Of a stretch of DNA of 13,213 nt, positions 1-4,736 are shown one piece after another. The DNA is from Parafilimonas sp. (GTDB lineage: Bacteria; Bacteroidota; Bacteroidia; Chitinophagales; Chitinophagaceae). The notes beneath the pieces were generated by a model. The model was not told the origin of the DNA. It did not search any database and saw nothing but the letters and a program-made list of their open reading frames with translations. Numbering within the stretch: the stretch's first letter is position 1; each line of letters opens with the position of its first letter. The position numbers and the translations under genes were made by a program. Where the stretch lies: the NCBI GenBank assembly GCA_023251275.1, contig JAHEZC010000015.1, positions 1-13,213 of the forward strand. Direction: 5' to 3'.

Positions 1-4
1 GAAT

Positions 5-319
5 ATGAAGCATAAAATTCATTCACTTGCTGATGAAACTTTACAGCAATTTGCATCGTTGGTAAAACCATTATGCAGGCACACAAGTGAGTTTAATTCC
101 TATGGATATGTCTTGCTTGCAAAGGAAAATTATGCAGAAGCGCTAAACATATTGCGGCTGAATACTTTTATCTATCCTGATAATGAAGCAACATACAATA
201 ACCTGGGAGATGCCTATATGACTGTTGGCAATAAGGAAGAAGCCAAAAAGAATTATCAAAAAGTTTTACAATTAAAACCGGATGATGATAATGCAAAAAA
301 AATGTTGCGGCAGTTATGA
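5..319 (+). CDS. TPR-containing protein, C-terminal part (probably 5'-truncated by window edge)
   Basis: The 104 residues form about two tetratricopeptide repeats, roughly residues 30-62 (around NSYGYVLLAKENYAEALNIL) and 66-100 (around NNLGDAYMTVGNKEEAKKNY). The repeats show the expected small and aromatic positions and end in the typical LKPDDDNAK linker. TPR repeats are protein-interaction scaffolds. In Bacteroidota this kind of short terminal TPR pair often closes a larger protein, such as a serine hydrolase or other peptidase/esterase. The reading frame stays open to the left edge, so the ATG at position 5 may be an internal methionine and the catalytic part may lie outside the window. 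No signal peptide or membrane segment is visible. The gene ends with TGA followed directly by TAA, then a strong terminator hairpin, and is convergent with the lpxD-like gene. The TPR call is firm; the overall function of the parent protein is unknown. Confidence 0.7.
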   Translation: MKHKIHSLADETLQQFASLVKPLCRHTSEFNSYGYVLLAKENYAEALNILRLNTFIYPDNEATYNNLGDAYMTVGNKEEAKKNYQKVLQLKPDDDNAKKMLRQL

Positions 320-320
320 T

Positions 321-351
321 AAAAAAGCGATGGGATACCCATCGCTTTTTT
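321..351. terminator. Bidirectional rho-independent terminator between convergent genes
   Basis: This is a perfect 14-bp inverted repeat: six A, then GCGATGGG (321-334), a 3-nt ATA loop, then CCCATCGC followed by six T (338-351). The G+C-rich core with an A-run on one side and a T-run on the other makes it a terminator in both directions. It serves the TPR gene on plus and the lpxD-like gene on minus. The lpxD-like stop codon (350-352, TAA on minus) overlaps the foot of the stem by two bases. Confidence 0.9.
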
Positions 352-1294
352 ATTCCATTACTTTCTTCCACAATTCAGGAATGCGTTTAATCCAAACCAA
401 TTCTTTTTTCTTCACCTGTGCTTCCTCTGCGGGAGAGCCAAAGTAAATTTTATTACCCTCCAATGAATAAGGCACACCGCTCTGAGCATACACCACAGCA
501 TTTGCACCAATGGTCAAAGTTTTGCTTACACCTACCTGACCCCATAATGAAACACCATCTTCAATCACAACTGCACCTCCAATTCCAACTTGTCCCGCAA
601 ACAAACAATTCTTTCCCACTTGTGTGTCGTGGCCGATATGCACCATATTGTCTATTTTAGTTCCCCTGCCGATTCGTGTTGATGCTGTTACGCCACGATC
701 AATGGTACATCCTGAGCCGATTTCCACATCATCTTCAATCACTGTATTTCCGCAGCTTTGCATACGCTTGTACCAGACATCGCGGTTCTTTTTCACGTTG
801 TAATAAAATGCATCGCCGCCGATGACAGTTCCAGCCTGGATCACCACATTGTTGCCTATTTCTGTGAAGTCGAGAATACATACATTTGGGTAAATAATAC
901 AGTTGGCGCCGATCTTAACATCACAACCGATAAATACATTCGGCATAATTATACTTCCCTCACCTATTGATGCCGTTTTGCTGATTGAGTCTGCAGATGG
1001 TTTGAATGGCCTGAAATAATTTGCGATAGTTAAATAAGCTTCAAAAGGATCTGTTACAATAAACAAAGTTTTTCCTTCAGGTACTGATACTTCTTTGGAA
1101 TTGATGATGATGAAGCCGGCAGCACTGTTCAAACACTTATCATAATATTTTGGATGATCCACAAAGCATACATCACCTTCTTCCACAGTATGTATCTCAT
1201 TGATGCCGTTTACTTTTGCTTCCTCATCACCGATCAGTTCCGCGCCAATCAATTCGGCGATCCATTTTGAAGTAACAGGAACAGGAAATTTCAT
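350..1294 (-). CDS. lpxD: LpxD-like UDP-3-O-acyl-glucosamine N-acyltransferase
   Basis: The product is a 314-aa left-handed beta-helix acyltransferase. Residues 1-105 resemble the LpxD N-terminal uridine-binding domain, with the typical INEIHTVEEGDVCFVDHPKY stretch. Residues about 110-285 are hexapeptide repeats (IGEGS, IGCDV, IGANC, IGNNV and so on), followed by a short helical C-terminus. The region GTVIGGDAF (155-163) and the catalytic-type histidine in IDNMVHIGHD (His222 by motif) match LpxD, which transfers a 3-hydroxyacyl chain from ACP to UDP-3-O-acyl-glucosamine in lipid A synthesis. A second histidine known from E. coli LpxD (His276) is not evident here. The gene stands alone, away from lpxA/lpxC/fabZ. 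Bacteroidota often carry a second LpxD-like gene besides the canonical one, so this may be that paralog, with a modified substrate. ATG start; a promoter lies just upstream. Confidence 0.8.
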   Translation of the reverse strand: MKFPVPVTSKWIAELIGAELIGDEEAKVNGINEIHTVEEGDVCFVDHPKYYDKCLNSAAGFIIINSKEVSVPEGKTLFIVTDPFEAYLTIANYFRPFKPSADSISKTASIGEGSIIMPNVFIGCDVKIGANCIIYPNVCILDFTEIGNNVVIQAGTVIGGDAFYYNVKKNRDVWYKRMQSCGNTVIEDDVEIGSGCTIDRGVTASTRIGRGTKIDNMVHIGHDTQVGKNCLFAGQVGIGGAVVIEDGVSLWGQVGVSKTLTIGANAVVYAQSGVPYSLEGNKIYFGSPAEEAQVKKKELVWIKRIPELWKKVME

Positions 1295-1309
1295 ATTTTA
1301 AAATTTTAT

Positions 1310-1340
1310 CAAAGGTATAGCTTGCATCGTACAACAGAAA
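1310..1340 (-). promoter_or_regulatory. Predicted Bacteroidota-type promoter of lpxD-like gene
   Basis: On the minus strand there is a perfect -7 box TACCTTTG (1317 down to 1310). It is preceded, after a 19-nt spacer, by TTTC (1340-1337), one mismatch from the -33 TTTG consensus. Transcription would begin about 10 nt before the ATG at 1294, giving a very short leader. Spacing and the -7 box fit the known TTTG-N19-TAnnTTTG pattern. The start site itself is inferred. Confidence 0.5.
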
Positions 1341-1390
1341 GATGATACTGCCGGGCTTTGATTTGTGCTTAAAGGAGAGGATATTCTGGT

Positions 1391-1415
1391 AAATAAAAAT
1401 CCCGCAGATGCGGGA
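1391..1415 (-). terminator. Rho-independent terminator of the small minus-strand unit
   Basis: On the minus strand TCCCGC (1415-1410), a loop ATCT and GCGGGA (1405-1400) form a 6-bp G+C-rich stem (7 bp with the closing A-T and a 2-nt loop). It is followed at once by TTTTTATTT (1399-1391). On the plus strand the trailing sequence ACTTTAAT is a poor T-tract, so the minus direction is preferred. It ends a transcript well before lpxD and does not terminate any recognisable protein gene. Confidence 0.75.
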
Positions 1416-1462
1416 CTTTAATATATGGATGGGTTAGTAAGTAACGGGAAACAAAATTCCCA
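1392..1462 (-). ncRNA. Candidate small RNA or attenuator leader upstream of lpxD
   Basis: A short minus-strand unit of about 70 nt lies between a good promoter (1466-1496) and an intrinsic terminator (1391-1415). Two hairpins compete for the same GGG at 1461-1459. Hairpin A pairs GGGAA (1461-1457) with TTCCC (1450-1446). Hairpin B pairs GATGGG (1464-1459) with CCCATC (1433-1428). The segment TCCCG at 1449-1445 duplicates the 5' arm of the terminator (1415-1411), so it could pair with the terminator's 3' arm and act as an anti-terminator. A 9-codon ORF, MGILFPVTY, spans 1463-1434, but its ATG is only 2 nt from the -7 box, so it may not be inside the transcript. I do not recognise the RNA family. 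It could be a free sRNA or a leader controlling lpxD. Everything beyond the visible repeats is inference. Confidence 0.45.
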
Positions 1463-1465
1463 TCA

Positions 1466-1496
1466 CAATATTATAAAGAGTTTTTTCTAACACAAA
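1466..1496 (-). promoter_or_regulatory. Predicted Bacteroidota-type promoter of the small RNA unit
   Basis: On the minus strand an exact -33 TTTG (1496-1493) is followed by a 19-nt spacer and TAATATTG (1473-1466), one base off TAnnTTTG. The predicted start is near 1462-1458. No protein gene of normal size follows; the next signal is the terminator at 1415-1391. Confidence 0.5.
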
Positions 1497-1962
1497 AAAA
1501 AAATCAAAAAATTTTATGCACATTTTTTTAATAAGTGTGAATTGCCGGGATTTTTTGCAAGACGATTAAAGACATGTCAGTATAAAATTGCGACAACGGA
1601 AGGTTTTTAGTATTTCATAAAATTCGCTGAAATGCCTATGCATAAAGTGTTTCAGAAGAATGATCCATTCTTTTGTCAAAGGAATTAATTTTTTTCTCAG
1701 ATTAATTTTTTGCATAAGTGTCTGCATAATCAGCTCGTTACTCACTTCCTCCGGTTTATAAATTTTTTTTTAACGGAATTGCAGGAAACAATTTGCCTGA
1801 GATAAAAAAGAAATCAGACCCGCTTGTCCCTGGCGCTGTTTTAATATTCAGGCAAAGTGCCCAAAACGTCTGAACAAAAAGTACTCCGGCAAGAAAAATA
1901 TTTATTTTATTAAATAGCTGTGCAGATTCTTTCGCGTAAGAATATCTGCCTCATATCATTTT
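1497..1962. other. AT-rich gene-free region with inverted repeats
   Basis: No convincing protein gene was found here on either strand. Visible structure includes a palindrome AAGAATG-ATC-CATTCTT (1656-1672, extendable by a G-T and an A-T pair to 1654-1674). A 10-bp hairpin with a 2-nt bulge lies at 1922-1949 (GCAG-ATTCTT, loop TCGCGT, AAGAAT-AT-CTGC). A 9-bp pair joins TTTGCCTGA (1792-1800) and TCAGGCAAA (1848-1856), interleaved with TCAGAC (1814-1819) and GTCTGA (1868-1873). A DnaA-box-like TTATGCACA sits at 1514-1522, and short motifs recur (AATAAGTGTG 1530, CATAAAGTGT 1641, CATAAGTGTC 1713). Long A and T runs are frequent. No function is assigned. Confidence 0.5.
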
Positions 1963-1993
1963 TTTGAAGAATAAATTTCTCTGCTTATTTCTG
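1963..1993 (+). promoter_or_regulatory. Predicted Bacteroidota-type promoter of the GNAT gene
   Basis: An exact -33 TTTG (1963-1966), a 19-nt spacer and TATTTCTG (1986-1993; one mismatch from TAnnTTTG) point toward the acetyltransferase gene. The leader would be about 33 nt. An imperfect inverted repeat begins at the end of the -7 box. Confidence 0.45.
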
Positions 1994-2016
1994 AAAAAGT
2001 TTACCATAACTTTCAG
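1991..2016 (+). repeat. Inverted repeat in the GNAT leader (hairpin or operator)
   Basis: CTGAAA-AA-GTT (1991-2001), a 6-nt loop TACCAT, then AAC-TTTCAG (2008-2016) pair over 9 bp with a 2-nt bulge. It overlaps the predicted -7 box and transcription start, a position suited to a repressor site or a leader hairpin. There is no T-tract behind it, so it is not a terminator. Confidence 0.4.
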
Positions 2017-2032
2017 GTAAAATATTCAGTGC

Positions 2033-2485
2033 GTGAACTATTATGAAGTTCAAAAAGAAAATTACCAGATCAGTACAGACATCTCAAAACTGAATATTGA
2101 TTTTATCTATCAGTACCTGTCAGAAGAATCTTACTGGGCTGAAGGAATTCCAAAAGAAGTTGTGGAAAAATCAATTCAGAATTCTGTTTGCTTTGGATTG
2201 TATTGCAACAAATCACAAATTGGTTTTGCAAGAGTAATTACCGACAAAGCCACTTTTGCATATCTCGCCGATGTGTTCATTCTGCAGTCGCATCGCGGTA
2301 AAGGCTTATCTAAATGGCTCATTCAAACCATTCATACACATCCTGAATTACAGGGTTTGAGAAGATGGATGCTGGGAACAAGAGATGCACATGGCTTATA
2401 TGAAAGATTCGGATGGAAAAAATTGACTGAAGATACAGCGAAGCGATTTATGCAGAAACATAATCCTGATGTATATAAAAGATAG
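2033..2485 (+). CDS. GNAT family N-acetyltransferase
   Basis: The product is a single-domain 150-aa acetyltransferase. Core strands run through GFARVITDKATFAYLADVFI (about residues 62-82) into the acetyl-CoA pyrophosphate loop HRGKGLS (about 86-92), matching the R/Q-x-x-G-x-G/A motif A of the GNAT fold. The end, GTRDAHGLYERFGW, is the usual motif B region. Such proteins move an acetyl group from acetyl-CoA to an amine; the acceptor cannot be told from sequence. The start is GTG: the frame has no ATG between it and the in-frame TAA at 2018-2020, and the N-terminus NYYEV fits the family. The gene has its own predicted promoter and is followed by 147 nt without obvious signals before the E1 gene. 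Cytoplasmic; no signal peptide. Confidence 0.85.
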   Translation: MNYYEVQKENYQISTDISKLNIDFIYQYLSEESYWAEGIPKEVVEKSIQNSVCFGLYCNKSQIGFARVITDKATFAYLADVFILQSHRGKGLSKWLIQTIHTHPELQGLRRWMLGTRDAHGLYERFGWKKLTEDTAKRFMQKHNPDVYKR

Positions 2486-2632
2486 ATGGTTAAAATCTGC
2501 AGCTAAAGAGAATAATGAACAAGGAAGCTTCTGATTATAGTGCAAACTCAAACGAATTAATCTGCATCATTCAGTCTGAAATTTCCATTGTGAAATACGA
2601 GTATATTCGCAACTCAAAATTCTTGTGAGCAG

Positions 2633-3019
2633 ATGAATTTCGACAAAAAATATTTTTCAAACGAAGAACTCATTGCTGTTTATAGAAAAATTTTGCTGCC
2701 CCGAATGATAGAAGAAAAGATGCTTGTGCTGCTGCGGCAGGGCAAAATCAGTAAATGGTTCAGCGGCATTGGACAGGAAGCAATTGCAGTAGGATGCACC
2801 TGTGCATTGGAGGATGATGAGTGGATTATGCCTCTTCATCGCAATCTTGGTGTGTTTACAACACGAAATATACCATTGCATGAATTATTTATGCAATGGC
2901 AGGGAAATAAAGATGGTTTCAGCAAAGGACGGGAACGAAGTTTTCATTTTGGTTCGCGGCGCCATCATATCTGCGGTATGATCTCTCATCTCGGACCTCA
3001 ACTTGCTATTGCAGATTGA
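2633..3019 (+). CDS. E1 dehydrogenase alpha-subunit N-terminal fragment
   Basis: This 128-aa fragment precedes the in-frame TGA. It holds the start of the E1-alpha domain: SGIGQEAIAVG, then DEWIMPLHRNLGVF, then GRERSFHFG and MISHLGPQLAIAD. These are segments around the ThDP and 2-oxo-acid site. It ends before the ThDP pyrophosphate-binding motif, so it cannot be catalytic alone. ATG start at 2633, preceded by GTGAGCAG. Confidence 0.75.
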   Translation: MNFDKKYFSNEELIAVYRKILLPRMIEEKMLVLLRQGKISKWFSGIGQEAIAVGCTCALEDDEWIMPLHRNLGVFTTRNIPLHELFMQWQGNKDGFSKGRERSFHFGSRRHHICGMISHLGPQLAIAD

Positions 3020-4663
3020 GCAGCACTTGCATATAAACTCAGGCAGCAAAATAAAGTGTCAGTTGCTTTTACAGGTGAAGGTGGAACGAGTGAAGGAGAT
3101 TTCCATGAAGCGCTGAATGTAGCTTCAGTTTGGGACCTGCCGGTAATTTTTATCATTGAAAATAATGGTTATGGGTTAAGTACGCCAGTAAATGAACAAT
3201 ACCGCTGCGAAAGTTTGGTTGACAGAGCAAAGGGTTATGGAATGGAAGGTGTAAAAATTGACGGGAATAATATTCTTACCGTCATTAATACAGTGAAGGG
3301 TGTGCGTGAATACTGCATACAGCAACAAAAGCCATATTTAATTGAATGTATGACTTTCCGCATGCGGGGACATGAAGAAGCAAGCGGTACAAAATATGTT
3401 CCCAAAGAATTATTTGAGGAATGGGTACAAAAAGATCCGGTAAAAAATTATGAACAATTTTTGGTAAACGGGGAAGTGCTGACTGCTGATGATGTGAGCG
3501 CGATAAAAGAAGAATTAAAAAATTATATTGAACTGGAATTGCAGGTTGCTTATGGCGCTGCGACTTTAATACCTGGCACGGAAGAAGAATTAAAAGATGT
3601 GTATGCCACGAAAAAAGAAAAAGATGCCGGCAAAAAAATAATAGTGATTGAAAATTCATCACAAAGAGAGGTTTCACTATCAACAACAGGAAGCTCTTTG
3701 CGTGAGAAAAGATTTATTGATGCAATTAAAGAAGGATTGTATCAATCTATGCAGCACCATGGGAGTTTGATTTTAATGGGACAGGATATTGCAGAGTATG
3801 GCGGCGCATTTAAAATAACAGAAGGATTTCTAAATGAGTTTGGCAAAGCAAGAGTGCGCAACACACCGCTCTGCGAAAGTGCTGTATTAGGCGCAGCGCT
3901 TGGTTTGAGTCTTGAAGGTTTTAAAACTATGGTGGAAATGCAGTTTGCAGATTTTGTGAGTGCAGGGTTTAACCAGGTTGTAAATAATCTTGCTAAAATA
4001 CATTACCGGTGGGGACAAAATGCAGATGTTGTAGTGCGCATGCCGACAGGCGGCGGAGTGGGTGCAGGTCCATTTCATTCGCAAAGCACAGAAGCATGGT
4101 TTGTGCATGTGCCCGGATTAAAAGTGGTTTATCCATCTTCACCCGTGGATGCAAAAGGTTTGTTGATTGCCGCAATCAATGATCCAAATCCTGTCATGTA
4201 TTTTGAGCATAAAGCTTTATACCGAAGCATTTCAGGTCAGGTGCCTGAAGAATATTATGAAATTGAGATTGGCAAAGCAAAATGGATACAGGAAGGTGAA
4301 GACATTTCAATTATTACTTATGGAAGCGGCGTGCACCAGGCACATGAATATGCACAAACATGCTCAGACATTTCATTTGATATACTTGATCTTCGGACAT
4401 TGTTACCGCTTGATTATCCTTCTATCAAATCATCAGTTGCAAGAACAGGTAAAGTATTGTTATTACATGAAGATACATTGACCGGTGGTATTGGAGGGGA
4501 GATCGCTGCGTGGATAAGTGAACATTGTTTTGAAATGCTTGATGCGCCTGTTATTCGTTGTGCTTCTTTAGATACACCTGTTCCTTTTAATACTGATCTC
4601 GAAAAAAATTTTATGGCTTCTGCAAGGTTGGATGCCTGTGTAAAAAAGCTGATCGGATATTAA
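3020..4663 (+). CDS. E1 dehydrogenase remainder: alpha C-terminal part plus beta subunit
   Basis: This is the open frame directly after the TGA, in the same frame. The first residues (AALAYKLRQQNKV) continue the alpha domain. The first possible restart is GTG at 3056, which encodes a valine inside the domain and is not a natural start. The stretch includes the ThDP motif (GEGGTSEGDFHEALN through ENN) and a linker rich in E and K (about codons 300-345 of the full gene). The beta transketolase-like pyrimidine-binding domain contains GQDIAEYGGAFKITEG and RMPTGGGVGAGPFHSQSTE. The C-terminal domain contains HEDTLTGGIGGEIA. The end is intact, with TAA at 4661-4663. A lone beta half could in principle be made by reinitiation, but nothing shows this. 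Confidence 0.7.
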   Translation, partial: AALAYKLRQQNKVSVAFTGEGGTSEGDFHEALNVASVWDLPVIFIIENNGYGLSTPVNEQYRCESLVDRAKGYGMEGVKIDGNNILTVINTVKGVREYCIQQQKPYLIECMTFRMRGHEEASGTKYVPKELFEEWVQKDPVKNYEQFLVNGEVLTADDVSAIKEELKNYIELELQVAYGAATLIPGTEEELKDVYATKKEKDAGKKIIVIENSSQREVSLSTTGSSLREKRFIDAIKEGLYQSMQHHGSLILMGQDIAEYGGAFKITEGFLNEFGKARVRNTPLCESAVLGAALGLSLEGFKTMVEMQFADFVSAGFNQVVNNLAKIHYRWGQNADVVVRMPTGGGVGAGPFHSQSTEAWFVHVPGLKVVYPSSPVDAKGLLIAAINDPNPVMYFEHKALYRSISGQVPEEYYEIEIGKAKWIQEGEDISIITYGSGVHQAHEYAQTCSDISFDILDLRTLLPLDYPSIKSSVARTGKVLLLHEDTLTGGIGGEIAAWISEHCFEMLDAPVIRCASLDTPVPFNTDLEKNFMASARLDACVKKLIGY

Positions 4664-4736
4664 TTCGCGGTAAATATATTATTTGCTTTTTTGCATGAGG
4701 GTTCTTAAATAAAAATAAGTAAATGAGCGGTTACAT

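Larger units (their letters stand above)
2633..4663 (+). pseudogene. Fused alpha/beta 2-oxo-acid dehydrogenase E1, interrupted by an in-frame TGA
   Basis: Read through the stop, this is one 676-codon gene in a single frame, the usual size for the Bacteroidota fused E1 (2-oxoisovalerate or pyruvate dehydrogenase type). E1 is the thiamine-diphosphate enzyme that decarboxylates the 2-oxo acid and reductively acylates the lipoyl group of E2. The alpha half carries the ThDP/Mg motif from GEG (148-150) to ENN (176-178) and the RMRGHEEASG segment. The beta half starts near residue 345 and carries LCESAVLGAALGLSLEG and a transketolase C-terminal domain. Codon 129 is TGA (3017-3019), inside a stretch that homologs read as VADG-x-ALA; a GGA glycine would become TGA by one G-to-T change. 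No E2 or E3 genes are adjacent. It is either a real nonsense mutation or a base error. Substrate (branched-chain versus pyruvate) cannot be fixed from sequence alone. Confidence 0.8.

Noticed and set aside
1792..1840. TPP riboswitch, because of CTGAGA followed by ACCC and CCTGG
   Set aside because: The defining GAACCTGATCTGG-type segment is absent and the downstream gene is an acetyltransferase, not thiamine-related.
1497..1962. Chromosomal replication origin
   Set aside because: There is only one good DnaA-box-like word, and no dnaA, dnaN or other origin-linked gene is nearby.
3017..3019. TGA read as glycine (alternative genetic code as in SR1/Gracilibacteria)
   Set aside because: The TPR, GH63-like, DUF1328 and manC genes all end naturally at TGA, and no other gene here has internal TGA. 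The protein families are Bacteroidota.
3017..3019. Selenocysteine codon
   Set aside because: Homologs have glycine, not cysteine, at this place, it is not a catalytic position, and no obvious hairpin follows the TGA.
4664..4736. Terminator between the convergent E1 and GH63-like genes
   Set aside because: No stem of more than a few base pairs was found; only T- and A-rich stretches are present.
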